This document shows positions 1 through 10,937 of a DNA stretch of 64,000 nucleotides, in pieces. The notes beneath the pieces are model-generated. The model saw only the letters and a list, made by a program, of their open reading frames with translations, was not told where the DNA came from and made no database searches. A program made the position numbers and the translations under genes. Source of the DNA: Nipponacmea schrenckii (Eukaryota > Mollusca > Gastropoda > Lottiidae); the NCBI GenBank assembly GCA_030562195.1, contig CM060199.1, positions 22,278,338-22,342,337 of the forward strand, in the 5' to 3' direction. Each line of letters begins with the position of its first letter. Positions within the stretch are counted from its first letter, which is position 1.

Positions 1-640
1 CTCTATATGACTTTGACCTACCTGATTCCTCTGTGACACTGTTCTATATTATTTTGACCTACCTGGTTATCTGTAGTACTGGTTTATCTGTGGTACTGCT
101 CTATATGATTTTGAGTTACCTGGTTTATTTGTGGTACTGCTCTATATGATTTTGACTTACCTGGTTTATTTGTGGTACTGCTCTATATGATTTTGACTTA
201 CCTGGTTTATTTGTGGTACTGCTCTATATGATTTTGACTTACCTGGTTTATTTGTGGTACTGCTCTATATGATTTTGACTTACCTGGTTTATTTGTGGCA
301 CTGGTTTATCTGTGGTACTGCTCTATATGATTTTGACCTACCTGGGTTATCTGTGGTACTGTTCTTAATGATTTTGACCTACCTTGTTATCTGGCGTACC
401 GCTCTAAATGATCTTGGTTTACCTTGTTTATCTGTGGTACTGTTCTATATGATTTTGACCTACCTGATTCATCTGTTGTACTGTTCTTTATGATTTTGAC
501 CTACCTGGTTATCTGGCGTACCGCTCTAAATGATCTTGGTTTACCTGGTTTATCTGTGGTACTGTTCTTTATGATTTTGACCCACCTGGTTATCTAGGGT
601 ACTGCTCTAAATGATCTTGGTTTACCTGGTTTATCTGTGC
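1..640. repeat. 41-bp minisatellite array
   Basis: Near-identical units with a 41-bp period, each containing a core like CTCTATATGATTTTGAC followed by CCTGG and GTGGTACTG. Perfect spacing is seen at about 140, 181, 222 and 263. Units diverge and vary in length after about 300. The array runs off the left edge of the window. Because 41 is not a multiple of three, the open frame at 254-493 is a by-product and not a gene. Confidence 0.92.
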
Positions 641-1065
641 CTATCGAAAGAGTGTATCAGTATCTGGGAATGCGAATTTCGGAGAATGCGTTTCTCCGAC
701 ACGAACCTTCGAAAGTTTATCGACGAGATAATGCGCGTTGTTGAATGAATCTCAATTTAATTTGGTTACATAACACTGTAATTACCTCATTATTCACATG
801 AAGCTGAAATACAAAACCTCGTATAACACTAAATTATTCCAATTGTTGCATTTAAAACCACGTATAGCCGATTTTTTTCGATTTTAAGGTAAAATTGTGC
901 CCTTTTTTTAATTACTACTACTCTAGATGACGTACTTTAAATTCAGCTATCAATTAGAACTAAAATAATTTCACATTTCATAATTTTAAAATGGCTATCA
1001 TCATTTTTCCGTTTGTCTCAAAAACTAAAAATCAGTCAAATTATGTTATACGAGGTTTCAAGCGG
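641..1065. other. No gene recognised; AT-rich spacer
   Basis: AT-rich sequence between the minisatellite and the point near 1066 where polymerase homology starts abruptly. I see no TIR, coding signature or repeat. The start codon for the open frame at 1013 is only a TTG inside this non-homologous stretch, so 1013-1065 is probably not part of the polymerase gene. Confidence 0.6.
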
Positions 1066-3300
1066 TTACCCACGATATGCATGTTCTTTAGTCAATTTGG
1101 AAAAGCTGCGAAAAATATTAGAACGAATAAATTGTCGTTTCCCAGATCTAAAACCCACAGATAATGTCCCTGAAGAATTTTATGAAAAAATAATGAATAT
1201 AGTTCATATATTTGTAGGTACAGATTGTATAGATCAAATGTTAAAATATTTAGGAAATGTTGATCAAAAACAATTAACTTTAGTTTCTCATAATGGTAGT
1301 GGTTTTGATAATTGGATTATTATTAAAAATATTTCAAAATTAACTCACTGTCCTCTCAAAACCACAAGAGGCATACTTCGTTTACCAATATCTAATATAT
1401 TTACAGAAAAGTCTTTACAGAAAAAATGGAATAATGAAAAGAAGTTTAACAACGATAACAATTATCTTCAAAAATTAAATTTCACTTGTTCATATCAACA
1501 TGTAGCAAGAAGTTTAAAAGATTGGGGAAAATCATCAGAATTACCAATGAATTTAAGAAAGATTGATTTAGATATTGCGTCCATAAACGAATCAAATTGG
1601 GAGTCCCGAAGAGAAGAATGGGAACCTTATGCTAAAAGAGATACAATATGTTTAGGCATATGATTGATCAAATACAATCAAGTTGTCATCTATGATAAAT
1701 CAAAGTGTAATAAATAATTTAACAGCTCCAGCCTTATCTCTTAAAGGTTGGTATCATCTGTATAAAGGAGAAAAAGTATATTCTCACGTAGATCCATTCA
1801 TCAGACATTATGTCAGACGTTCTGTAAAAGGAGGTAGAGTTTCTGCAAACATAATAAAATTCAAATCGGATAAATTAGATGAAATTTGTAAAGTACTACA
1901 ACATCATTTAAATACAACTGAGTCTGATATAATTGAGTTATTCAAAAAATACCAACAATCTTCTAAAGATTTTAACGAAGAGTTGAAGAAAATCTCTTGT
2001 TCTAAATTAATGGCATTTGACGCTAACGGTCTTTATGCCTCTGCTATGTGTGATGGTGAATACCCAAAAGCTGAATCAGCAAGAGCTTTAAAAGATTATG
2101 AAAAGGAAGAATTTGTAAAGCTTTTCAATAAACAACAATTTAGACCAAGGTGTGCTATTTTATCTGTTTGGTTTGAGTATCCAGAAAATATGTTTTTTCA
2201 ACCAATACCAGCCAAAGACAAAGTAACTTACACTGTTATAGAGCATGATAAACCTCAAACAAATCTGGTGATAAGATAAGATTTAGAAATGGATTTTGTA
2301 ATGACGTTCTCACTTCTGTTGACATACAGGAAATTGTTCGAGGTGGTGGAAACATTATCAAAATATTAGATGGGATAGTCTATGAAGAAAATTTCAAAAC
2401 ACCTCCTTTTAAAGACTATGTTTTAACTTTAAAGGAAGAAAGAAACAAATATAAACAACAGGGAAATTTAGTTGGCAGCGACTGTATGAAATTACTGGGT
2501 AATTCTTTATACGGAAAGGAAAAACTGTTCAGAAAGATATAAATACAGAATTTCATTTATGGTCTGAAGATACTCTTAAAGTTAATTTTGATTCAAATAT
2601 AAAAAGTTATGAAAAAGTAAATGAACAACAATATATAGTGGAAAAAGAAAAGGAACAACCTGAAATTATCAAACCAACAAAAACAACAAGATTAACTCCG
2701 AGTCATTTGGGTTCATTCATCTTATCACATAGCAAACGAATAATGAATAATTTTATTCATGTTATTGATGGTTTTAGAAAACCAGAAATATATTACACTG
2801 ACACCGATAGTTTATACATATCAGATAGGAATTGGGATATTTTAGAAAAAGCTGGATTAACTTCTGAAACGGAATATGGAAAAGGAAAGAATGATTATGG
2901 AGATGGTGGTATAATATTTGGTTTATATTTAGCTCCAAAAGTAAAATACAATATGATTCTAACTTCTAACGGAGAATTAGTGGATAAGAAAACTTTTAAA
3001 GGATTTAGAAAATCAAAGTTGAGTGTGGAAGATTATTTACAATTAGCCAATGGAAAAGATATTGAAAATGAATTCGATAAACCTTGGAAAAAAAGTTTTA
3101 CAGACGGTGTGGTCATTCCGAAAGATAAACAAAAGAAAGTATTCAAACATAATTTGAATTTGATTAAAAGAAAACCACCAAACAGAAATGGAATTATGTA
3201 TCCTTATAATAATAAAGATGAAGTTAATATGGTTGAAAATTACGAATTCGATGATTACGATTATATAATTTTAGATGAAGATGAGGAAACGTGTAATTGA
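1066..3300 (+). pseudogene. Protein-primed family B DNA polymerase, C-terminal part (copy A)
   Basis: Polinton DNA polymerase, which replicates the element from a protein-primed end. The 5' part is missing; homology starts near 1066, after the Exo I motif. Visible motifs are Exo II (HNGSGFD, about 1291-1311), Exo III (YAKRD, about 1627), the GGRV segment (about 1832), motif A (FDANGLY, about 2018), motif B (NSLYGK, about 2501) and motif C (YTDTDSLY, about 2795). The reading frame is broken by an in-frame TGA at 1661 and by frame changes near 1690, 2270 and 2515, so it cannot make an active enzyme. Its 3' end overlaps the 3' end of the minor capsid gene on the other strand by about 40 bases, which suggests native convergent packing. 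The family call is secure. Confidence 0.9.
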
Positions 3301-5116
3301 ATACATATTTCTTCCTCACCAAAATCTAAATATCTTCCATATCCGTCTTTTATATCTAAATTGATATCTTTAATACCTTTGGTATTTATTGGAAGATATG
3401 TTGTTTGAAACGGTTTTTCTATTATTCTATAACCGATTGGAATTGTAAACGTTGGAATACTGAAAATGATTTGTTGTTTGCTTTTATTGAAAAAACCACC
3501 ATATATATATTTCTTATTGAATTGTAAACTGAAAAATATTTTAGTCCTAACTTAAAGTTTTTATTTGGATCGAGTTCACATGCTTAATCTAGGGTTAATC
3601 TTATTTTCGAGGACTTAGATGTTATTATGAAAAACTCCTCATCCATTTTTTACAACATTAATATAATCGTCTTTATTTATAATTCCCCTTTCTAATAATC
3701 TTTTTAAACCAACCAAATTACAATGAATATTGATAATATCGATGTCGTTTTCAATATTTGCTTTATAAGGAGCAAGTGTAGATTTGGTATATATAATAAT
3801 TCATTTATTGAGTTTTCTACATTGAAATCTACTTGATGTTTGTCTTTTAGATTTAGTTTTATTTTGTTCAGATTTAAATTACCTTCGAATTCAATATTTG
3901 GTTTGTCCTTATGACTTCCAACAAATTGAGATATATATTCGTTAATGGAAACATATTCATAAATTCACTAACATTTCTTATTGAATTGTAAACTGAAAAG
4001 TATTTTAGTCCTAACTTAAAGTTTTTATTTGGATGAGTTCACATGCTTAATCTAGGGTTAATCTTATTTTCGAGGACTTAGATGTTATTATGAAAAACTC
4101 CTCATCCATTTTTTTACAACATTAATATAATCGTCTTTATTTATAATTCCCTTTTCTAATAATCTTTTTAAACCAACCAAATTACAATGAATATTGATAA
4201 TATCGATGTCGTTTTCAATATTTGCTTTATAAGGAGCAAGTGTAGATTTGGTATATATAATAATTCATTTATTGAGTTTTCTACATTGAAATCTACTTGA
4301 TGTTTGTCTTTAAGATTTAGTTTTATTTTGGTCAGATTTAAATTACCTTCGAATTCAATATTTGGTTTGTCCTTATGACTTCCAACAAATTGAGATATAT
4401 ATTCGTTAATGGAAACATATTCATAAATTCACTAACATTTCTTATTGAATTGTAAACTGAAAAGTATTTTAGTCCTAACTTAAAGTTTTTATTTGGATCG
4501 AGTTCACATGCTTAATCTAGGGTTAATCTTATTTTCGAGGACTTAGATGTTATTATGAAAAACTCCTCATCCATTTTTACAACATTAATATAATCGTCTT
4601 TATTTATAATTCCCTTTTCTAATAATCTTTTTAAACCAACCAAATTACAATGAATATTGATAATATCGATGTCGTTTTCAATATTTGCTTTATAAGGAGC
4701 AAGTGTAGATTTGGTATACAATTTCTTTTCAAAACCTAATAATTCATTTATTGAGTTTTCTACATTGAAATCTACTTGATGTTTGTCTTTTAGATTTAGT
4801 TTTATTTTGTTCAGATTTAAATTACCTTCGAATTCAATATTTGGTTTGTCCTTATGACTTCCAACAAATTGAGATATATATTCGTTAATGGAAACATATT
4901 CATAAATTCCTGGTAATAATGATAATAATTTAAATGATCTCCCATTGTCTTTAGAAATTCTCACTTGGTTATTCTGTTCACTAACATTTCTTATTGAATT
5001 GTAAACTGAAAAATATTTTAGTCCTAATTTTTATTTGGATCGAGTTCACATGCTTAATCTAGGGTTAATCTTATTTTCGAGGACTTAGATGTTATTATGA
5101 AAAACTCCTCATCCAT
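3261..5116 (-). pseudogene. Polinton minor capsid (penton-like) gene, broken and internally amplified
   Basis: The start codon is ATG at 5116, overlapping the stop of the upstream small gene (ATGGATGAG). The N-terminal half reads from 5116 to about 4640, with recognisable segments YNSIRNV, INEYISQF, SINELLGFE and DIINIHCNLVG, a pattern typical of the Polinton minor capsid/penton protein. The C-terminal part (IPIGYRIIEKP, TYLPIN, LDFGEEEI) lies at 3540-3261. The middle is scrambled: HCNLVG is followed by a repeat of the end of the upstream gene, and the segment is tandemly reiterated. An in-frame TAA sits at about codon 21 (5054-5056) and is shared by all the repeated copies, so it predates the amplification. 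The penton assignment rests on family pattern memory, not a search. Confidence 0.72.
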
Positions 5117-5175
5117 TTTTTACAACATTAATATAATCGTCTTTATTTATAATTCCCTTTTCTAATAATCTTTTT
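3508..5175. repeat. Tandem amplification inside the minor capsid gene (units of about 463 and 540 bp)
   Basis: The motif CTTATTGAATTGTAAACTG recurs near 3511, 3976, 4440 and 4988. The two left units are 463 bp apart and share the same two internal deletions (about 70 bp, and about 20 bp near GTATA). The rightmost full unit lacks these deletions and is about 540 bp. A deletion therefore came first, and the deleted unit was then duplicated in tandem. Each unit runs from the end of the small upstream gene into the minor capsid gene. Confidence 0.9.
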
Positions 5176-5384
5176 AAAATAGCGTGGATTTCATTTGAAT
5201 CACATTGATGTCCATGTTTCATTGCTTCAATAATTACATTAAGTCTGTTAAGTAATTGTTGGGGATCATCTGATATCAAATTATTGAATTCATCTATTTC
5301 TTCTACGATTAGATTTTCTTCCCAATATTCATCCGATTCATCAACTTCATTCATGGCTTTGATATGTAGCTCAACTTCTTTCAT
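5109..5384 (-). CDS. Small acidic Polinton protein of unknown function
   Basis: About 91 residues from the in-frame ATG at 5384 (MKEVELHIKAMNE) to TGA at 5109. An acidic N-terminal third precedes a helical segment with LLNRLNVIIEAMKHG and a C-terminal LLEKGIINKDDY. No transmembrane segment is seen. It lies between the gene ending near 5371 and the minor capsid gene, whose ATG overlaps its stop codon by 8 bases, so translation may be coupled. Similar short proteins sit beside capsid genes in other Polintons, but I cannot assign a role. The frame is intact in this copy, while fragments of its 3' end are repeated in the amplified block at 3508-5175. Confidence 0.55.
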   Translation of the reverse strand: MKEVELHIKAMNEVDESDEYWEENLIVEEIDEFNNLISDDPQQLLNRLNVIIEAMKHGHQCDSNEIHAILKRLLEKGIINKDDYINVVKNG

Positions 5385-5899
5385 TCTGCTTGTTATGGCT
5401 CCTGTCTTTTTTAGTATCAATTAGGATTTTATAATATTCGATTAAATCAGTGTAATTGGCAATGGCAATGTCCCCTCCGTTCATCAAATCTATTATTCGG
5501 TGTGTTAATTTATATATAAAGTGTTTTGTATCTATCTTGAATTGAGGGTAACGATGATCGAACAATATTCGATAACCATTGAATAATAACCCATAATCAT
5601 CCACAACTGGTTTAATAGACTTTGGTAAAGTTGCGTCAGGATTTGAAAAATATCGTTTTATATCATCAAGTGATTTTATTTTTAAATTCATTTTCTGGGA
5701 CATTTTCTATAGCAGGAGGTGGGGCATTTTCTATAGCAGGAACATTTTCTTGTTGTTTTAATAGAGGCTTAAATAAAGTTGATAAACTCTCCTCCATTCC
5801 CATTTGCGATAATCTTCTATCTTCAATTTTAGATTTTATTTTATCTTTAGTTTTAATGTAATCTTTATTTCTCTTTAATATTTTATTCCAATCAGTCAT
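5371..5899 (-). pseudogene. Polinton hypothetical protein, frameshifted
   Basis: ATG at 5899 follows an A-run leader. The first part (MTDWNKILKRNKDYIKTK, then basic helices and a PPPAIENVPE proline-rich stretch) runs to a stop at 5666. A second frame (5697-5371) continues the family pattern, with DDYGLLFNG and a C-terminal YTDLIEYYKILIDT. The two frames overlap around 5666-5700, consistent with one indel in a single gene. The C-terminus then degenerates near 5400, where the next gene begins. This protein type commonly sits next to the Polinton ATPase and its function is not known to me. Confidence 0.6.
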
Positions 5900-5919
5900 T
5901 TTTTAATTGCAAATATTTG

Positions 5920-6642
5920 TCATAAATTTTTGTCCAGCTGGTTTTCTGGTATTAACAAAGATACATATCCATGGTCGTCAGGATTGCTCCATTGTCTTCT
6001 ACAAAGTTTTTTAAATTCATCTTTCTCCATACCATGAATTATTGATTGGAGTATTGGAGATAGATCTTTATCGTTTAATTCAAACAAAATAAAACAATTA
6101 GCGTTCTTTGTAATAAACATTCCGTCCATTCCATAAAATGATTGAGATTGGTATATACAATGACAATTGTGATGTCTTTCTTTAGTAAAGAATTCTTGTT
6201 GAACTGTTTGGTTTGATTGTGCTACACAGTCATCGAAAATGATCGGGTTTTTTCCCTTTTTCTTATCGATATTAGACAAATCTAAATCGTTCACGTTCTT
6301 GGTTAGTACAACTTGAATATCAGTAGGTGTTAATGATGGGTTGTTTTCTTTTATACAATAATTTATAAATTCTTCAGGAGTTTTATCATTTTGAAGATTT
6401 TCATCCTGTTCATAAATTCGAAATATTTGCTGTATGTCTTCTTTTTGTAAATATTCTAAGGCTTTCAGAAATTGATAATATAATTGATCTAGAGTTGATG
6501 TATAAATGTAAAGGGAATTAAAATCTAATAATTTGGGTGTTGTTAACATCTTAAATAAGAGGTGAGTTTTTCCTGATCCTGATTGACCAAATAACATTGG
6601 ATTTTGTGGAAACCTATCTGAATGTTTAAATTTGGCAGCCAT
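5920..6642 (-). CDS. Polinton genome-packaging ATPase (FtsK-HerA/A32-like)
   Basis: 240 residues, intact. It starts at ATG 6642 after an A-run leader. Walker A is GQSGSGKTH at residues 19-27. Walker B is PIIFDDCV at about residues 133-140, followed by a sensor-type segment (CHCIYQSQS). Length and motifs match the packaging ATPases that pump DNA into capsids in Polintons and other double-jelly-roll viruses. It lies directly downstream of the membrane-protein gene and upstream of the hypothetical gene at 5899, with all genes in the same direction. With the protease, it is one of the few undamaged Polinton genes here. Confidence 0.92.
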   Translation of the reverse strand: MAAKFKHSDRFPQNPMLFGQSGSGKTHLLFKMLTTPKLLDFNSLYIYTSTLDQLYYQFLKALEYLQKEDIQQIFRIYEQDENLQNDKTPEEFINYCIKENNPSLTPTDIQVVLTKNVNDLDLSNIDKKKGKNPIIFDDCVAQSNQTVQQEFFTKERHHNCHCIYQSQSFYGMDGMFITKNANCFILFELNDKDLSPILQSIIHGMEKDEFKKLCRRQWSNPDDHGYVSLLIPENQLDKNL

Positions 6643-6647
6643 TTTTT

Positions 6648-7221
6648 TTAATGAGGATTTAATACAATACCTTCTCCTTTATATTTTGAAAGAAATAAAC
6701 CATCACCACTGCGAATGTGTTTAAGTATTAATCCCTCTCCTTCTTTTTGAATCTCAGTTTCACCCGTATCGATTTGATCAATTAATTTAGACAAACCTTC
6801 TTTTACTGTTTTCTTGGTTGCGTGATTGAATTGTTTAACACTTGATAAGATATCCTTGATCCCAGAACCCCTGGCTAATTTTTCCATTTCTGAATTATGT
6901 CTACCTTTTTCTCTGGCTTCAGCTTCTTCTGCTTTTTTCTTATTTACCGCTGAAGCTATACCACTTGCCCCACCGGCAGGCGGCAACAGCACCTGCAGCT
7001 GCTAATCCACCGAAAATTAATGGGAGAAGAAATAGAAACACACCTTCTTTAGCTTGCTTGTCTATTTCATTATAATTAATATTGTCCAGTACTTTATGAT
7101 GTTTTAGTTTGTTAATCACCGATTGTGAAATATGTATCTTTATACCATTATAATTAATTGTTTTCGGTTTCCCATTTTCGATTGATTCTAATATTTTAGC
7201 GACTAAAACTTCTGGTTTCAT
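6648..7221 (-). pseudogene. Polinton virion membrane-protein candidate, frameshifted
   Basis: I choose the ATG at 7221 (MKPEVLVAKILES) because an A-run leader precedes it; the open frame itself begins further upstream at 7245. The N-terminal part is basic (INYNGIKIHISQSV), then a hydrophobic segment (FLFLLPLIFGGLAAAG) that looks membrane-spanning. A frame change occurs near 6975, inside the GGASGIASAVN stretch. The continuing frame is charged and helical (EAREKGRHNSEMEKL) and ends at 6648 with two Gly-rich motifs (GEGLILK, GDGLFLSKYKGEG) like the start of the pVI-like protein. The spacing to the ATPase is 5 bases. The role as a minor virion or membrane protein is inferred from composition and position. 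Confidence 0.6.
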
Positions 7222-7254
7222 TTTTAAAGTTAGAACTTTATTCAATTCTATTCA

Positions 7255-8599
7255 TCTTTCTATCCATTATATTTATGATATGACGAGATTCCTCTAACAA
7301 GAGACAATACCCTACCATATCTCCTGCTGTTTTTTTTCAATGTATACAGACAACTGTACGCCTGTTTTAAACAAATCTTCTTTGTGAGCAGAGAGATCAA
7401 AACAAAATATAGGATAATTTAAAATAAAATCGAAATAATTAAACTGTGGTACATTTCCAAATAATTCGCTCATAAGTTTCTAGTTTCTATACAACTCATT
7501 AAAGTCCTTGGTATCAGGATTAATTTTATGGGTTGATTTGGATAATTTTCATTGTTTAATCTTACTTGAACCCTTTTTATTTTAGGATCTCCAAAGTTGT
7601 CACCAGTTACTTTAAAAAAGGGTTTTTGTTGTTCGTTTGTGAATCTGGAAGATTTTTGAAACCAAGTATTAAATATCTCGCTGGTTTTGTGGTATTTGTC
7701 ACTTGCCATGTGAAATTCTCCCCTATGATTGTTATCGATCCAATCGTATTTCTTCTTAAAAATGCTATTTCAATATCTTTTTTCAAACTACTAAGAAGTC
7801 TTGTTTCTACTTCGATTGTTGGGGTTATTACTGGCACGTATAAATTTGGGTATCAGTTATTTTTAATTTAGCATTTGAATTGTTTTCTCCAAAAAATATT
7901 CTATCGTTATTTATTAATCTTTGAAAATGGATTTTGAAGGGTAGACCAATGTAAACTTTTCCTGTGCTCAAGTAATCCAAAGAGGGGATATAAATTCCAG
8001 TTTATATACGAACCCCAATTATTTCTATCAATAGGTTTATTGTAAAATACAACCCTCTGTTTATAACCTTCATTATTTTGAAATTTGGTTATATTGATCA
8101 AATTGTTAACACTAGCTCTAACTGCTGCCTGGTTGGCGTCTGCTGCTACATTTTCTTGTTGAGATTGTATTTACCCATCTCCCCTGTCTGGCATCCAACC
8201 CCATGCCGTTGTATAATTTTTTTGGGTACAAAAGAGTTTTAAGCATGGTGTCAAACTCACTTGGGTGTTTGATTGTTTCAATTATATTTGAACCGGCTTC
8301 TAAAAACCCTTTCGCTAAATAAAGAGGGGAAGAAATTGTTCTCCAATGTTACCATCTGTTGGGGAAAACGATTTTGATTGAGGGCACCATCTTTTAAATT
8401 TGAAATCACAGCGGAAGTAAGCGTCGGAAAGAAGTAACCAATTGGACAACGAATTGATTTCAAATGTGACTCTACCTCGGTCATTAATCTGAGATTTGGA
8501 CCCAACAGTTGGAGATATAATGATGTAGTCTTCTTTTTTCTTATTGAATGTATATTCTATTAGTTCATAAAGTTGAAAGATCGGGTCTAGTTTTGCCAT
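7255..8599 (-). pseudogene. Polinton major capsid protein (double jelly-roll), multiply frameshifted
   Basis: ATG at 8599 (MAKLDPIFQLYE). Recognisable segments in order: IISPTVGSKSQ and FEINSLSNWLLLSDAYFRC (about 8520-8400), an ENNFFPSLFS segment (about 8340-8300), AWGWMPDRGDG (about 8200), a GLPFKIHF/NDRIFFG stretch (about 7950-7890), PVITPTIEVETRLLSSLKK (about 7830-7780), TWQVTNTT and LGFKNLPDSQTNN (about 7710-7640), and a C-terminal LLEESRHI (about 7285). This order is that of the Polinton MCP, which forms the hexons of a predicted icosahedral particle. At least five frame changes or stops separate the segments, so no functional MCP is encoded. A shadow open frame on the plus strand at 7566-7871 is not a gene. 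Confidence 0.82.
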
Positions 8600-8642
8600 T
8601 TTTACATAACAGGATTTAGGACTTATCCCAACACCTTAAATC

Positions 8643-8888
8643 CTTGCGCTTTTTGTCTAAGTTCTATAATTTTGCGCAATTCATCTTATTCATTTTTTGT
8701 TGGACAGATTTACTAATTGAATTCGCTGCCTGCCCGACTGATGAAATCGCTTTTGCCCCCGAGGATATAAGGTCTTTGTTTTTAGTTACAAAGGATGTAA
8801 TCTTTGGTATAAGGGACATCAATCCAGAGAAGAAACCATCGCCGGTGTAATTGAACTTTTCCTTTTCATGCTTTAAAATCAATCCCAT
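8643..8888 (-). pseudogene. Adenovirus pVI/pX-like minor virion protein of Polinton
   Basis: ATG at 8888 after TTAAAAAT; it starts MGLILKHEKEKFNYTGDG. A Gly-rich amphipathic segment (FFSGLMSLIPKITSF) follows, then an Ala/Ser-rich helix. The frame changes near 8690: the listed frame ends NKMNCAKL, while another frame continues the expected ELRKIIELRQKAQG and stops about 8640. It is the first gene of the minus-strand block, 40 bases upstream of the MCP ATG. Size, amphipathicity and position resemble membrane-active minor proteins of adenovirus-like particles. The assignment is by resemblance only. Confidence 0.5.
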
Positions 8889-8929
8889 ATTTTTAATATA
8901 GTAGATTTGATAGAAGAAATACAACAAAA

Positions 8930-9696
8930 GAATTTGATTATAAAATCAATAATTAATAATAATATTACAAGTATAAATAAATACTATACAAATTGTTTTC
9001 ATAATCAATACTCTATTTACAAACACATTATCATAAATAGTTATTAATTGTTTTCTCAACTGCGCATGATCGAATCCGCTCCTGTAGGACCGGTCGTTAG
9101 TTACGGATGTTGTTATTTGGTTGCTATTCAACTGCGCATGATAGGATATATCAGTTGCGGATGTTGTTATTCAGTTGCTATTCAACTGCGCATGATGGAA
9201 ACCGCTCCTGTAGGACCGGTCGTTAGTTACCAACTGTTGTTATGTTGTAAGGTATAACTGCGCAGGTAGGAAGTTTTACGTGTACCATTATACTGTATTC
9301 TTATTGATTGTCACATCTGTGAATATTTGTCACGTAAACTGAAACATAAAATGGAGAATTTATTATTAAATATTTTACACACTCACCTTTCTAAACAGAA
9401 TCTTACAACTGTTTTGGATAACCATGGAAACTCGGAGGGAGTTAGAAGCCGAGTCACCTTATGGTATTGTAAACTAACAGACATATTTAACAAATTTTGG
9501 ATATATAGCTATAAGATCTATAATAGCAGTTGGTGCAGTTTTTGTTTAAAGTTATCGATTTAGGCAATAATAATACTGTTAAAATTAGATATAGATATTA
9601 CATACCTGGATTGGATTATAGTCAAATATAATTTTGTTTATCTCTTGTCCAAAGAATATTAAAACGAGAGTAGACCTAATACTAGAAACTAAACTG
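8930..9696. other. Non-coding junction between Polinton copies A and B
   Basis: AT-rich sequence after the pVI-like start, containing the short repeats at 9057-9250 and an open frame at 9351-9563 (MENLLLNILHTHLSKQN) that I cannot match to anything. No TIR for copy A is visible, so its right end is missing or unrecognised. The last bases directly flank the terminal hairpin of copy B. Confidence 0.5.
9057..9250 (+). repeat. Local tandem repeat with CAACTGCGCATGAT start
   Basis: Three units beginning CAACTGCGCATGAT at 9057, 9129 and 9183. The first and third also share CCGCTCCTGTAGGACCGGTC and GTTAGTTAC; the middle one is diverged. A fourth partial match, AACTGCGCAGGTAGG, is near 9257. No function is evident. 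Confidence 0.8.
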
Positions 9697-9775
9697 AATA
9701 GAGCTTACAGATATCCGGCACCCCTCCGCTTCGCTCCGCTCCGCTCCGAGCTACCGGATATCTGTAAGCTCTATT
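9697..9775. repeat. Terminal hairpin of left TIR
   Basis: Perfect 22-bp inverted arms at 9697-9718 and 9754-9775 (AATAGAGCTTACAG...), separated by a 35-base loop rich in CTTCG and CTCCG pentamers. The same structure, with the same loop length, is at 21597-21675. It could extrude as a cruciform or act as a replication end. Confidence 0.9.
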
Positions 9776-10134
9776 ACTACTATTTGCCCACCCGCCCTCC
9801 CTTTTAAATAACCAAAAAGTGTCTTTAATAAACATTCACTCCCCTACAACTTATTTTGGATCAGGAGACATTCAAAAATCTCTAACTAAACTTCCCGGTT
9901 TTCCATGGGCTAAATTTAAAGGTGAGAAACATCTTCCAGGTCATAATTACACTGGTCCGGGAACTAGGTTAGATTTACGACTAGATGAAAATGATAATCC
10001 AAAACCAGGTGAAGAACCTGTTAATAGAGTTGATGCTGCTGCACTAAAACACGATAAACTATACAGAAATGAAGACTTACAATTTCGACACGAAGCAGAC
10101 AAACAGATGATTAAAGAATTAGAATCCATTCCAA
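9697..10134 (+). repeat. Left terminal inverted repeat of Polinton copy B
   Basis: Matches the reverse complement of 21261-21675 from the terminal hairpin through the 5' end of the first gene. Differences: the left copy has an extra C-rich stretch near 9785-9800, an extra TTACGACTAGA-like 9-12 bases near 9973, and a GTG where the right copy has the ATG start. Homology ends at GAATCCA(T/G)TCCA. Confidence 0.88.
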
Positions 10135-10937
10135 ATCCCACTTTTAGAGAAAAAGTTGAAAGAGCATTAATCATAAGATTATTAAAATCAAAAATGAAAT
10201 TAGGTATGGGATTAGCAGATGAAATTCATAAAGAATTCAGAAAAACTAAAAACTTTTTAAAAGTGAAAGTATTTGCAAAAGACGATATATGGTCAGCTGA
10301 TTTAATTAATATGCCCCCAGAAAGAGGTTATAAATATTGTTTAACAGTTATAGATTTATATACAAGATACGCTTGGGTTATTCCTCTAAAAAACAAAACA
10401 GGTCTAACTGTTAAAAAAGCATTTGAAACAATAATGAAACATAGAAAACCCAAAAAGTTATGGGTAGATCAAGGAACAGAATTTTATAATAAAAATATGA
10501 AATCTTTAGGGTTTGAAATTTACAGTACATATAACGAAGGTAAAGCTGTAGTAATTGAGCGATTTGACAGAACTTTGAAAAACAAATTATTCAAAAAGTT
10601 CACAGAATTGAATTCTCAAAAATGGCTTAAAATATTGATTTAAACATATTTTATTACAAACAAAAGTAAATGGATTTGGCAAAAGTTACAAAATCTTACA
10701 AAAATGCCGTTTCCAACATATAACTATCATAGACAGATTGTTTAATGTGTGCTCGAAGTGCAGATAAAGAAAATTGTGCAATTTGACGTTCCTCATTTAT
10801 TCATTCGTGTATGTAACATTGAGTGCTTAATGAGTTGATGAGGAAAATCAAAGCTAGGTATTTATGATTGTTAAAGTCATTCTCGATGAACGATCTTTGC
10901 TCAAAAAGTTAACGAAAGTGCAAAGAAAGTTCGGAGA

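Larger units (their letters stand above)
1066..8930. mobile_element. Polinton/Maverick copy A, truncated at both ends
   Basis: Contains the internal part of a Polinton: PolB on the plus strand converging on seven minus-strand genes (minor capsid, two small genes, ATPase, membrane protein, major capsid, pVI-like). No TIR is found at either side. The left edge cuts into the PolB exonuclease domain, and the genes upstream of PolB in copy B are absent. Every large gene except the ATPase has frameshifts or stops. It is nearly identical to copy B where they overlap (1092-1536 against 19352-19797, and 8757-8900 against 19797-19940), so the two copies are recent relatives. Confidence 0.9.

Noticed and set aside
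254..493. Open frame of 79 codons in the minisatellite
   Set aside because: It follows the 41-bp repeat, which is not a multiple of three, so the peptide is a by-product of the array.
1..640. CRISPR-like array
   Set aside because: Repeats are contiguous without unique spacers and the context is an animal genome.
7566..7871. 101-codon plus-strand frame
   Set aside because: It is the antisense shadow of the major capsid gene, whose minus-strand reading shows family motifs.
9697..9775. Rho-independent-type terminator
   Set aside because: The hairpin is at an element end in an animal genome, lacks a T-run, and is repeated inverted at the other end, so a TIR structure fits better.
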